This document shows, one piece after another, positions 44,728-53,956 of a stretch of 64,000 bases of DNA. Position 1 is the stretch's first letter. Each line of letters begins with the position of its first letter. The stretch covers positions 6,265,276-6,329,275 of the forward strand of contig NZ_CP021425.1 of NCBI RefSeq assembly GCF_002162375.1, written 5' to 3'. Origin of the DNA: Oleiphilus messinensis. Lineage in GTDB: Bacteria; Pseudomonadota; Gammaproteobacteria; Pseudomonadales; Oleiphilaceae. Position numbers and translations under genes: made by a program. The notes beneath the pieces were generated by a model. The model was not told the DNA's origin. It was given only the letters and a program-made list of their open reading frames with translations, and made no database searches.

Positions 44728-45696
44728 TTACGTACAAACATCAAATGTCGGTAATGCGTAGCCAGCCATTTGGCAGTAGGTTTTTACCGCACTCAATTGT
44801 TCTTGGATCGTGCACAATCGCTCATCATTATTGCTAAGAAAACTCTTGGTCTGCAGGTAAAGACCCGGTTTAAATTTGTCATCCAGTTCGTTTTCAAACG
44901 CGTGGCATTCAATTGCAATTGAACCAATCTTCTGAATCTTAAGACTTTCCATGGGTTTGAAAATCAGACGATGACTGGAGGTTGAAATATCGACCCCCCA
45001 GCTTCCCGGTGCACTCCAGTTACCATGATAGGTGAAAGGCGCGTCGGCTTCTGAGATTCCCGAGCCGGCAAAAATGGTTGCGGATGGATGCCAGTCACAA
45101 CCACCGTTAGCAATCGAAGACAATTCCCGAGGCTTTCCTCCCATAAAAAATGCCAAATCAGCGACATGAGTCGTATTCGCCAGAAACCAACTTTCTTTTA
45201 CGCCCTCAGCTTTCTGAATATTTTCAATGATGTGGCCCCACTCAGTGACTTCGAAATTAAACGACAACACCCCACCATCTGCTTGAATTATCTTTTCTGC
45301 CTCAAGAACAGAGCCGTAAAAACGACGATTGTAAGCTACAAAAACACAACTGCCTTTTTTTGCCGCAACCGAATTCACTTCAGCAATTTCTTGAGCATTC
45401 AGTCCACCGGGTTTTTCGACCAGTATTCGTCTTACACCATAATTTAAAAGCTGAAGTGTCGCAGGCGCCAGTTGCTCAACTCCAACACTGACTATAGCAG
45501 CATCAGGTACGATACTGGCCGAATCGAGGAACCGATCCAATCCTCCCTGAAACACAGATAATCCGGTTTTTTCTCGAAATATTTGAGCTGAATGCTCACC
45601 TCTACCAATCACGGTCAAATCGCAATTTAGGGCACTCAGAACTTTAGCATAGTCAGCGGCCATGCCCCCCGCGCCTATCAGCCAAACATTTGTCAT
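44728..45696 (-). CDS. Gfo/Idh/MocA-family oxidoreductase
   Basis: The protein has 322 residues from the ATG at 45696. NVWLIGAGGMAADYAKVL is the NAD(P)-binding loop, RILVEKPGGLN carries the EKP motif and SCVFVAYNRRFYGS follows, as in the family. It should oxidise or reduce a sugar nucleotide. The frame extends to 45729, but that start overlaps the upstream gene and has no better ribosome-binding site (AAAGAGA precedes 45696). Partner of the oxidoreductase directly upstream. Confidence 0.87.
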   Translation of the reverse strand: MTNVWLIGAGGMAADYAKVLSALNCDLTVIGRGEHSAQIFREKTGLSVFQGGLDRFLDSASIVPDAAIVSVGVEQLAPATLQLLNYGVRRILVEKPGGLNAQEIAEVNSVAAKKGSCVFVAYNRRFYGSVLEAEKIIQADGGVLSFNFEVTEWGHIIENIQKAEGVKESWFLANTTHVADLAFFMGGKPRELSSIANGGCDWHPSATIFAGSGISEADAPFTYHGNWSAPGSWGVDISTSSHRLIFKPMESLKIQKIGSIAIECHAFENELDDKFKPGLYLQTKSFLSNNDERLCTIQEQLSAVKTYCQMAGYALPTFDVCT

Positions 45697-45710
45697 CGCA
45701 TACGGTCTCT

Positions 45711-46691
45711 TTAAGTAATTGGGCAGCATTTAATGTCTTTCCCCAAAACCATACCAATATGATGCTGGAGGGCGTTCAAATAGGGTATATGAATTGAAAC
45801 AGCATCTTCGATTGAAGGTAATGCACACCGCCCACTCGATAAAATGTCGGATGCAACGGATGCACTCAAGCTGCTTTGATAGGGTAGACTAAATTTGTTT
45901 GTTTTGGTTTCCCTGTTTCTCAGATCCGTAATCGTCAACTCCCCTAACGCTTCATTAACAGTGATATTAAAGTTAATCGAGTTGATATGAATCTGAACTC
46001 TGGGCGGTGCATCGCTTTCGATACACTCAAGCTCAAATTCGACGCCATTTTCAAAAGCGCCTGTGATACAACCCAATACTTCGAGAAAACCACTTCGTTT
46101 ACTTTCTTTGATCCGATTTTCCAGCATCCCAGTGTCAATTTTATAATCTGTGGATGATGATAAATAAGCAAATAAATCCAGAAAGTGCACTGAATTACAT
46201 GCCATGCCCCAATTGATTCCGGTTACCTTTATTGAGCTTATTTTTTCATTCTCAAATCGTTTTTTCAGCTCGTTGTAGACCGGATACAGGCGTCTTGGAC
46301 AATTGACCCAAGCCTCGATGCCTGCCCCCTTGATCAGGTTGAGCGCGCTTTCACACTCTGCCTGAGATTGAAAAGCCACTTTTTCCAAAATCAAAAACCT
46401 GACTTGCTTCAGCGCCACTAGTTTTTGCAGAACAGTTAATCTTACATTGGCCGTCGTGGCGATGATCGCTAAATCAATTTCGCGCTCTAAATCATCAAGC
46501 TCTTCCAGAAATGTTGCGGATAGGTGTGTTGAAGTGCCATTCTGCACATCGTCAAACCGCTCCCTCGCTTTGACAAGTGCTCCCGCATTGGGATCCACAA
46601 CTTGAATTCTGAGTGGCTCTCTAAAGGTAGCAAAAGATTGCAAATGTCGGCTACCCAATTCACCTGCCCCAATTATGGCTATATTTTTCAT
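45711..46691 (-). CDS. Second Gfo/Idh/MocA-family oxidoreductase
   Basis: The 326-residue protein has NIAIIGAGELGSRHLQSF as the dinucleotide-binding loop and FLILEKVAFQSQAE in the EKP position (here EKV, a change in a usually conserved proline). AWVNCPRRLYPVY is the following substrate-side segment. Two adjacent members suggest successive redox steps on one sugar. It is the first gene of the minus-strand operon. Confidence 0.82.
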   Translation of the reverse strand: MKNIAIIGAGELGSRHLQSFATFREPLRIQVVDPNAGALVKARERFDDVQNGTSTHLSATFLEELDDLEREIDLAIIATTANVRLTVLQKLVALKQVRFLILEKVAFQSQAECESALNLIKGAGIEAWVNCPRRLYPVYNELKKRFENEKISSIKVTGINWGMACNSVHFLDLFAYLSSSTDYKIDTGMLENRIKESKRSGFLEVLGCITGAFENGVEFELECIESDAPPRVQIHINSINFNITVNEALGELTITDLRNRETKTNKFSLPYQSSLSASVASDILSSGRCALPSIEDAVSIHIPYLNALQHHIGMVLGKDIKCCPIT

Positions 46692-47094
46692 TGGCCTCTC
46701 GATTTATCCTGTTTTTTCAACTTATAGCGAATGGTGCAACTAAATATCTCTCATAATAAAACCGTGTACTACACTTAATAGGTCTAATACATGAAACGAA
46801 AGAGTGCAAAACGTGACTATTGTAGAAAGACTGATTTCTCGGTTGTGTGTCGCTTAAGTATGTTTAAAAGCCGAGATTTGACAATCACATCAATGGATAT
46901 ATCTTTAAAGACAGTTAAACAGACAATTCAATATATCTTGTTCATATCCTGATCGGATTTTTCGGGCGTGATGCCTTGACAACCAAAAACTCATTGTTTG
47001 AATTCTTCAGACTTGCCTTGTAGCAGTTGAGCCGTTCATTGGGCTTTCTATTGGTGAACGAGAATATACTCCCAACTACGGTATACGGACATTT
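46692..47094. other. 403-bp divergent intergenic region
   Basis: No gene is supportable here. On the plus strand there are two promoter-like pairs: TTGACA 46878-46883 with TATCTT 46900-46905, and TTGACA 46976-46981 with TTGAAT 46998-47003. Either could drive the aminotransferase operon at 47095. Minus-strand promoters for the oxidoreductase operon should lie near 46700-46760, an AT-rich part. Confidence 0.5.
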
Positions 47095-48204
47095 ATGAAC
47101 AATATTCCATTTTTTGATTACCCACATGTTTTCAAGAAACATGAAAACGACTTTATGAGAATTATCGCGGATGTAGCATCACGCGGTGCATTCATCATGC
47201 AGAAGGATTTAAGGGAGTTTGAATCGAATCTGGCGAAATACACTGGCGCCAAGTATGCCGTTGGTGTGGCCAATGCAACAGATGGCCTTCAATTGGCCTG
47301 CATGGCCGGGGGAATTGAAGCCGGTGACGAAGTTATTATTTCATCTCACACCATGGTTGCCACGGCCAGCGCGATTCATTTTGCCGGTGGCGTTCCCATT
47401 CCGGTTGAAGCGGGCGAAGACCTGCTAATCGATCCAGACGCCATTGAGGCCGCCATTACGGAAAAAACCCGAGCGATAATGCCGACGCAATTGAATGGCC
47501 GTACTTGTGATATGGATAAGATTACAAAAATTGCCGACAAGCACGGTTTAAAACTATTTGAAGACGCAGCGCAGGCACTGGGTTCAAAATTTAAAGGCCA
47601 GTCGGCGGGCACTTTCGGTGTCGCGTCCGCAATCAGTTTTTATCCTGCGAAGACCCTCGGATGTCTTGGTGATGGCGGAGCAGTGCTAACCAATGATCCA
47701 GATGTACACAAGCAATTGTTACTGCTCCGTGATCATGGCCGGGACGAAACCACAGGCGATGTCGAATGCTGGGGTTTCAATACCAGACTGGATAATATTC
47801 AAGCCGCAATACTGAATCATTTATTGCCTCAATACGAGGAAATTATCGGTCGACGCAGACATATCGCCGCGCTATACAATGAACTTTTAGCCGATGTCAC
47901 TGAAGTAATCCTTCCACCTAAACCTGAGTCTGGTTCTGCTCATTTTGACATTTTCCAAAATTATGAGATCCGTGCCGAAAACCGGGATCAACTGAAGCAA
48001 TATTTGAAAGAACAAGGCATTGGTACTCTGATTCAGTGGTCCGGGAAAGCGATTCATCAATTTACCAAACTCGGTTTCAAGACTGAATTACCGAAAACAA
48101 CCAAACTTTTTCAAGAAATATTGTTACTGCCGCTCAACCTCTCGATAACTGACGAAGAAGTCGTTGTTGTCGCAGAAGCAATCAAGTCCTTTTACAAAAG
48201 CTGA
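47095..48204 (+). CDS. DegT/DnrJ/EryC1-type sugar aminotransferase
   Basis: The 369-residue protein is a PLP-dependent aspartate-aminotransferase-fold enzyme. KYAVGVANATDGLQLA near 60, KLFEDAAQALGS near 160 and FYPAKTLGCLGDGGA with the PLP lysine Lys186 are typical. It transfers an amino group from glutamate to a keto-sugar nucleotide. It starts a plus-strand operon followed by a split transketolase, an unusual pairing. The ribosome-binding site is weak. Confidence 0.92.
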   Translation: MNNIPFFDYPHVFKKHENDFMRIIADVASRGAFIMQKDLREFESNLAKYTGAKYAVGVANATDGLQLACMAGGIEAGDEVIISSHTMVATASAIHFAGGVPIPVEAGEDLLIDPDAIEAAITEKTRAIMPTQLNGRTCDMDKITKIADKHGLKLFEDAAQALGSKFKGQSAGTFGVASAISFYPAKTLGCLGDGGAVLTNDPDVHKQLLLLRDHGRDETTGDVECWGFNTRLDNIQAAILNHLLPQYEEIIGRRRHIAALYNELLADVTEVILPPKPESGSAHFDIFQNYEIRAENRDQLKQYLKEQGIGTLIQWSGKAIHQFTKLGFKTELPKTTKLFQEILLLPLNLSITDEEVVVVAEAIKSFYKS

Positions 48205-48248
48205 ATTCCAGACGCTGGTGAGGCCTTACAAAATGAAGATCAAAAATC

Positions 48249-49058
48249 ATGTCAAATAGTGAAGCGCTGGCGTTAAAAATCAGACAGCATACTTTAGATA
48301 TGACGCATCTGGGAGGGAGTTCCCACATCGGGTCAATCTTTTCCATTGCAGATGTTGTCGCGGTTCTCTATAGGGACATCATGCAGTTTGAGAGCAGCAA
48401 TCCAGACTGGGATGCACGAGACCGGTTTATCTTGAGCAAGGGGCATGCAGGGGCTGCAGTCTATGCAGCACTGGCAGAAAGTGGTTTTTTTGACGTAAGC
48501 AAACTGCGCACTCACTATCAGAATGGCTCCGTGTTATCCGGTCATGTATCCCATAAAGGCGTGCCCGGTGTTGAACTATCTACGGGCTCTCTTGGTCACG
48601 GGCTTCCGGTTGCCTGCGGGATGGCTTATGCCGCCAAGTTGGACCAAAAGACTCACAGAGTATTCTCAATATTGAGTGATGGTGAATGCGATGAGGGATC
48701 AAACTGGGAAGCCATATTATTTGCGTCTCACCATAAGCTGGATAATCTAACCGTTGTGATAGACCACAACAAACTGCAGAGCATCGATACCACAGATGAA
48801 ACGCTGAATCTCAATCCGTTTCCAGATAAGTGGATATCGTTTGGCTGGCAAGTAAAAGAAGTAGACGGCCATGACCATGTTCAGTTGAGAGAAGCCCTCT
48901 CTGTGAGGCAAGAGACGGGTAACAAACCCCTATGCATCATTGCCCACACCACCAAGGGAAAAGGTGTGTCGTTTATGGAAAACTCGGTACTTTGGCACTA
49001 TCGAAGCGCGCAAGGGGAAGAGTATTTGGCTGCAAAGCAGGAACTCGAGAAGAGCTAG
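48249..49058 (+). CDS. Transketolase, N-terminal (ThDP-binding) subunit
   Basis: The 269-residue protein corresponds to the first half of transketolase. DRFILSKGHAGAAVYAALA, LGHGLPVACGMAYAAK and SDGECDEGSNWEA with DHNKLQ form the ThDP-Mg site. Split transketolases are known in secondary metabolism and glycan loci and transfer a two-carbon unit to an aldehyde or keto-sugar. Its stop lies 5 bp before the other subunit. Confidence 0.92.
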   Translation: MSNSEALALKIRQHTLDMTHLGGSSHIGSIFSIADVVAVLYRDIMQFESSNPDWDARDRFILSKGHAGAAVYAALAESGFFDVSKLRTHYQNGSVLSGHVSHKGVPGVELSTGSLGHGLPVACGMAYAAKLDQKTHRVFSILSDGECDEGSNWEAILFASHHKLDNLTVVIDHNKLQSIDTTDETLNLNPFPDKWISFGWQVKEVDGHDHVQLREALSVRQETGNKPLCIIAHTTKGKGVSFMENSVLWHYRSAQGEEYLAAKQELEKS

Positions 49059-49063
49059 ATGAT

Positions 49064-50023
49064 ATGAGAGATGCGTTTGTCGAAAAATTAACCGAATTAG
49101 CTGAAAATGATCCAAGTATTATGTTTATCACCGCGGATCTCGGTTTCGGTGTTTTTACTGAGTACGCGAAGCGGTTCCCCAAGCAGTATTTGAATGTAGG
49201 GGTTGCGGAACAAAACATGACTGGCGTTGCCACTGGTTTGGCTCTCGAAGGCCGAACCATATTTACCTATTCCATTGCTAATTTTGCAACACTCAGGTGC
49301 TTGGAACAAATTAGAAATGATGCCGCCTATCACAATGCCAATATTACAATCGTTTCTTCCGGTGGGGGATTTACCTACGGCTCGTTAGGGATGTCCCATC
49401 ATGCAACTGAAGATATCGCCATTATGCGGGCCCTTCCCAATATCGCCGTTGTTGCCCCCGGAACAGCCTGGGAAACTCGATACGCAACGGAACAACTCAC
49501 TCAGCGTCCTGGCGTTGGCTATTTGAGAATCGAAAAAGGCGGCAACAAAGAACCCCACTGGGCAGAATGCCAATTTGAACTGGGCAAAGCCATAACCGTT
49601 AAAAATGGCAACGATATCACGTTAATATCAACCGGGGGAATACTTACTGAGAGTATATTGGCTGCAGAAAAGCTGAGCGCTCAGGGTATTAGCGCACGTG
49701 TCATTTCTATGCATACCGTCAAGCCCATCGATCGCGCTGCGATTATCAAAGCCGCGAAAGAAACGAAAGCGATTGTGACGGTAGAAGAACACAATATTCT
49801 GGGTGGTCTCGGAAGTGCCGTTGCAGAAGTGCTCACCTTGGAGGATGTGCCGAAAATCAAGTTCGGTCAGATCGGCTTGAAAGACCAATATTCCTCGGTC
49901 GTCGGTGACCAAGGCTATTTACGCAGTTTTTATCAGCTAGACCATACTTCCATCGTAAATAAAGTTTTATCTTTAATTGGAAAAACGATTCCTGCGGAGA
50001 GCTTGCGTGAAACGATTATTTGA
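49064..50023 (+). CDS. Transketolase, C-terminal subunit
   Basis: The protein has 319 residues from ATG 49064. It matches the pyrimidine-binding and C-terminal domains: ITADLGFGVFTEYAKRFP, YLNVGVAEQNMTGVATGLA (with the catalytic Glu), YGSLGMSHHATEDIA and VTVEEHNILGGLGSA. With the preceding gene it makes a complete heteromeric enzyme. The open frame reaches back to 48932 inside the N-terminal gene, but that part is not family sequence. It overlaps the next gene by 17 nt. Confidence 0.92.
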   Translation: MRDAFVEKLTELAENDPSIMFITADLGFGVFTEYAKRFPKQYLNVGVAEQNMTGVATGLALEGRTIFTYSIANFATLRCLEQIRNDAAYHNANITIVSSGGGFTYGSLGMSHHATEDIAIMRALPNIAVVAPGTAWETRYATEQLTQRPGVGYLRIEKGGNKEPHWAECQFELGKAITVKNGNDITLISTGGILTESILAAEKLSAQGISARVISMHTVKPIDRAAIIKAAKETKAIVTVEEHNILGGLGSAVAEVLTLEDVPKIKFGQIGLKDQYSSVVGDQGYLRSFYQLDHTSIVNKVLSLIGKTIPAESLRETII

Positions 50024-50732
50024 TACCTTAATCGCTGCTGTGGCTTTAATTGTATTAGCCCCTTTTCTGACCTTACTGATGATTTTGATCTGGTTCCAGG
50101 ATTGGCACTCCCCGCTCTATATCGCCAACCGTGTTGGCAAGGATGGCAAAGCATTCAGAATGGTCAAGCTCAGATCCATGGTCATAAATGCCGATAAAAA
50201 TGGTGTGGATTCTACAGCGGCAGATGACGTGCGAATCACTCGCCTGGGACGTTTTATCAGACAATTCAAGCTCGATGAACTGACCCAGTTGTGGAATGTG
50301 CTTATGGGCCACATCAGTTTGGTTGGACCCCGACCCAATGTGAAAGCCGATACTGATCTTTATACGCTCGAGGAACAGGGGTTACTCTCCATTCGGCCGG
50401 GAATAACCGATTTCTCATCTATCGTATTTTCAGACGAAGGGGATATTCTGGCTGGAAGAGACAACCCTGATTTAGTTTACAACCAAATCATTAGACCCTG
50501 GAAAAGCCGCTTGGGGCTTTTTTATGTGAAAAATTCAAATCTAATGGTTGATTCGAAGCTGATTGGACTGACAATCCTTGCCATTTTCAACAAGAAAAAG
50601 TCTCTTCAATATTTAGCCAAGTTATTGGCGGATCTGGGTGCAGAGGAAAAGTTAATCAAGATTTGTCTGAGAGAGGACGAGTTAACGCCTTACCCTCCTC
50701 CCGGGGCAAACGAAGTCGTTGCGCTTCGCTGA
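50007..50732 (+). CDS. Initiating sugar-phosphate transferase (PglC/WcaJ type)
   Basis: From the GTG at 50007 (GCGGAGAG upstream) the protein has 241 residues. A re-entrant membrane helix near the N-terminus (KRLFDTLIAAVALIVLAPF), MVKLRSM, FIRQFKLDELTQLWNVL and SLVGPRPN are the polyprenyl-phosphate phosphoglycosyl transferase landmarks. It loads the first sugar phosphate on undecaprenyl phosphate, starting the repeat unit. The longer frame from 49977 would overlap the transketolase by 47 nt. The C-terminal 40 residues are extra to the short PglC form. Confidence 0.92.
   Translation: MKRLFDTLIAAVALIVLAPFLTLLMILIWFQDWHSPLYIANRVGKDGKAFRMVKLRSMVINADKNGVDSTAADDVRITRLGRFIRQFKLDELTQLWNVLMGHISLVGPRPNVKADTDLYTLEEQGLLSIRPGITDFSSIVFSDEGDILAGRDNPDLVYNQIIRPWKSRLGLFYVKNSNLMVDSKLIGLTILAIFNKKKSLQYLAKLLADLGAEEKLIKICLREDELTPYPPPGANEVVALR
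50502..50523 (+). terminator. Terminator-like hairpin inside the sugar transferase gene
   Basis: AAAAGCC (50502-50508), loop GCTTGG, GGCTTTT (50515-50521) and a run of six T to 50523 look like a Rho-independent terminator in the sense direction. It lies within the coding region, so it may be a chance feature or may act when translation is stalled. Confidence 0.3.
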
Positions 50733-50801
50733 TAGGGAAGCCGCGTCAAAACGTGCAACCAACGCCAAACATAGAGCGATCGATATTCAAAGGCATCGAG
50801 T

Positions 50802-51839
50802 ATGAGTTACGACTGGAAAAAAATAATAATTCACCCAAGCGATTCCATTTTACGCGCAATCGAAGTCATCGACAAAGAATCTCTCAGGGCAGCATTAGTC
50901 ACCGAAGATGATCAACTTTTGGGAATGGTGACCGATGGCGACATACGTCGTGGCTTACTCAGAAATATTCCATTGGAAGGTCCAGTCTCACAAGTCATGA
51001 ACAAGGAACCTAAAGTCGTTTACGAGGGTGCTTCCCGGTCGAGCATACTCGATTTGATGGAAACCTTTGACCTCTTGCTTATTCCCATCTTGCGTGGCAA
51101 TAAACTGGTAGGCGTCGAAACGCTCCAGCACCTGACAAAGCGAAAGAAATACGACAATCCGGTGTTTTTAATGGCGGGAGGCTTCGGTACCCGACTACAA
51201 CCGCTCACCAATAGCTGCCCAAAACCGCTGCTGAAAGTCGGTGAAAAGCCGATTCTGGAGACCATTTTAGACAGCTTTATAGAAGCAGGATTCCATAATT
51301 TTTTTATCTCGATTCATTATATGCCCGAAATGATTCGAGATCATTTTGGTGATGGCAGTCGATGGGGGGTCACCATACGCTATATCCACGAAGATCAGCC
51401 GTTAGGTACCGGGGGTGCTTTAGGGTTGCTGCCGGCAGATATTAATTCGCTCCCCATCATCGTCATGAATGGCGATGTCTTGACCAAGGTGGATTTTGTT
51501 CACTTACTCAAGTACCACAATGAGCACGAATCAATAGCAACCATGTGTGTCAAAGAATATGAATATCAAGTGCCCTACGGTGTAATCACGACAGAGAACC
51601 ACAAAATACTCTCAATGGTGGAAAAGCCGATCCAAAAGTTTTTTGTCAATGCCGGCATCTATGTAATCAACAGTGAAGTGGCAACCGGAGTCGAACCGAA
51701 CCAGAACATTGATATGCCGACCTTACTGGATAACTACATAAAAAATGATCATACCGTCTCAGTATTTCCCGTCCATGAGTATTGGCTTGATATCGGAAAA
51801 ATGAATGATTTCAAGCTGGCTCAACAGAACTATAAATAA
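50802..51839 (+). CDS. CBS-domain sugar nucleotidyltransferase (PtmE-like)
   Basis: The 345-residue protein joins two CBS domains (residues 1-115, with LGMVTDGDIRRGLL) to a sugar-1-phosphate nucleotidyltransferase (from about 120: LMAGGFGTRLQPLT, KPLLKVGEKP, YIHEDQPLGTGGAL, IVMNGDVLTKVDF). This architecture is that of PtmE, which makes GDP-GlcN/GlcNAc for legionaminic acid. CBS domains may sense a nucleotide. With the NeuB/NeuC-like genes further right it points to a GDP-linked nonulosonate route. Confidence 0.9.
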   Translation: MSYDWKKIIIHPSDSILRAIEVIDKESLRAALVTEDDQLLGMVTDGDIRRGLLRNIPLEGPVSQVMNKEPKVVYEGASRSSILDLMETFDLLLIPILRGNKLVGVETLQHLTKRKKYDNPVFLMAGGFGTRLQPLTNSCPKPLLKVGEKPILETILDSFIEAGFHNFFISIHYMPEMIRDHFGDGSRWGVTIRYIHEDQPLGTGGALGLLPADINSLPIIVMNGDVLTKVDFVHLLKYHNEHESIATMCVKEYEYQVPYGVITTENHKILSMVEKPIQKFFVNAGIYVINSEVATGVEPNQNIDMPTLLDNYIKNDHTVSVFPVHEYWLDIGKMNDFKLAQQNYK

Positions 51840-51890
51840 ACCCCCGACATCGATCTGACTTAAACACCTGGTTTACTGAATAGGTTCAAA

Positions 51891-53831
51891 ATGCGACGAT
51901 ATTTGCTGCAAATATTCTTCCTCTCGTTTATCTGCGTACTTGCAGGATGCAAGTCTTCGGGGGATTCCGCATCCGAGAATTCAGAAGGGGATCAGAGTAT
52001 TCTCGCTTGCGACCAGAGCGGGCATAATGATGTCATCGCGCTCTTGTCAAAAAGTTCAAAGCAGTTTTGTATCAGTGACACAAAAACCAACTGGACGCTC
52101 TCAATCGAGCCGGTAAATGGCATGATTGAGAAAATAACGGAAAATATCTATCAATACACCCCTCAATCAGGTTTTAGTGGAACTGACGCAGTCGTTTTCA
52201 CTGATCGTTTTGGTAATCAATCTAAAAAACATTTCTTTGTCACCGGACTCGAGAACGCGTTCAAACTGTCTGGAGTAAGCAGTGACAGGGCAACTGCCTA
52301 CCCGGATTCAAACAAAATTGTGACCATTGGCAATAAAACCCATGTCACTTGGCTCGATGAAGAAGATGGCACTTTTTTTATCCGGGTAAGAACCTTAGAC
52401 CAGTCCAGCAATACATGGGGCGAAACCTACACGGTTGATACTGCAGAAGACAATCATGGTGGTGCCGCGATGGTTGCGGACTCGGAAGGGTTTCTCCACA
52501 TTGTGTACTATCCTCACAGCGGCACCTTTCGCTATAAACAATCCTTAAAACCAAACGACGTTTCCGCATGGGGAGAAACTGAATTATTTGGTACCAACGG
52601 CACATACCCCGCGCTTGGCGTGCTGGCCGATGATACCTTGGTGCTCATTGCCCGACACTCCCGATGGCAGGAACCTTGGTACTTATCTTTTTATCGACGA
52701 CCCAAAAACGGGGAATGGTCCGATGCAAAACCGGTCGTCGAAGGGAACATCGGAAGCTGGCTCAGCAATGCTCATCCGGATTACTATTCGACTATATATT
52801 TCCAGTCTATGCTGGTCGGAAGCGACGGGCAATCCATACATCTTGGATTCACAATCGCTGAAGCCCCGTTTGGAGAATTACCGGGGAAAGGCTATTTCAT
52901 CGGCTATATACACAGCAGCGATGGCGGCCTCACTTGGAAGGGCAAGGATAACAAAACCTTTAATACGCCAATATTGCCAGAGAATGTAGAAATAGTTACC
53001 GGGGATACGATACCCATTGATGGTGTGGATTATTTTGTTGGCAATATGGCCATGGATCCGTTGGGTCGCCCCTGGATTCTGTATTGTCGACTGGACTATC
53101 GACCTTATGAAGCCTGGTTAGCAATGCGGCAAGCCAATGGCAGCTGGATCACAAAAGAATTGCTCCCTCACGTTAATGACAGGTTCCCGGACGTAGAGAT
53201 TCATATGCCAGGATCTATCACGTTTGATAATCGTGGCAAACTGTACATGGTTCTGACCAGCACACACAATAGCGCCGGGGGGGATTATCCTTATCATGGC
53301 CACAAAACGAGTAATGTATTGGCGTTAATCAGCGGGGATTACGGCAAAAGCTTTGATGTGGCTGAGCTCGCAAACTCCAACACTGAAGCAGATGATCAAA
53401 AAATGAAATGGCTTCCCAATTTGGAAGTGTCGACGACATCGGCGCTGGTTGAATCACCGGGCGTACTTTTCACTCGAAGTGTCGTCAATGAAGAGCTCGC
53501 TTATCAAATGGTAAGCAATGAAGCATATTACACCCAATTTAATGCTGAGCATAATCGTGGCGAATTCGTTACGGTAAACAAAGTGAATACGAGTGAGAGA
53601 AAACCCGCATTATCTGGAATGGTTTCGAGCTCGATAAAATCGGTTGAAGCAACAATCAATAAAGTTTCTTATGTTGCAAACATAGAGAATAACTCATGGT
53701 ATATTGAGCAAGGCATTCTCGAGGAATTGGCTTACGGTGCGTACGACGTCTCTTTAACCGCTGTGGACCAATCTGGTGAAAACCTGACAGACCTGACCTA
53801 CGGAGAAGTTTTAATCGATGCGTCGCCGTAG
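51891..53831 (+). CDS. BNR-repeat lipoprotein, possible polysaccharide lyase
   Basis: The 646-residue protein has a signal peptide with lipobox VLAGC (Cys20) and Lys at +2, so an outer-membrane lipoprotein is likely. After an N-terminal Ig-like part (to about 120) comes a beta-propeller of the BNR_4 kind. EDNHGGAAMVADSEGFLH, YIHSSDGGLTWKG and WLAMRQANGSW resemble propeller lyases and esterases that act on ulvan-like uronic polysaccharides. A small strand-rich domain ends it. It may cut or remodel the exported chain during release. No catalytic residues can be fixed by eye. Confidence 0.72.
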   Translation: MRRYLLQIFFLSFICVLAGCKSSGDSASENSEGDQSILACDQSGHNDVIALLSKSSKQFCISDTKTNWTLSIEPVNGMIEKITENIYQYTPQSGFSGTDAVVFTDRFGNQSKKHFFVTGLENAFKLSGVSSDRATAYPDSNKIVTIGNKTHVTWLDEEDGTFFIRVRTLDQSSNTWGETYTVDTAEDNHGGAAMVADSEGFLHIVYYPHSGTFRYKQSLKPNDVSAWGETELFGTNGTYPALGVLADDTLVLIARHSRWQEPWYLSFYRRPKNGEWSDAKPVVEGNIGSWLSNAHPDYYSTIYFQSMLVGSDGQSIHLGFTIAEAPFGELPGKGYFIGYIHSSDGGLTWKGKDNKTFNTPILPENVEIVTGDTIPIDGVDYFVGNMAMDPLGRPWILYCRLDYRPYEAWLAMRQANGSWITKELLPHVNDRFPDVEIHMPGSITFDNRGKLYMVLTSTHNSAGGDYPYHGHKTSNVLALISGDYGKSFDVAELANSNTEADDQKMKWLPNLEVSTTSALVESPGVLFTRSVVNEELAYQMVSNEAYYTQFNAEHNRGEFVTVNKVNTSERKPALSGMVSSSIKSVEATINKVSYVANIENNSWYIEQGILEELAYGAYDVSLTAVDQSGENLTDLTYGEVLIDASP

Positions 53832-53956
53832 GTAAACGATAGTTACAAACAACCATATTCATATATTTCCACAGAGATCTGACTCGAGCAATGCTCAAAA
53901 TACTCGGTGTATTCACTCTGTGTACTTACTCGAAGTGCTAGGGCAATAGTCAAAAA

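Noticed and set aside
46942-47142. 66-codon minus-strand frame in the divergent region
   Set aside because: It has no ribosome-binding site, unusual composition and overlaps the start of the conserved aminotransferase gene.
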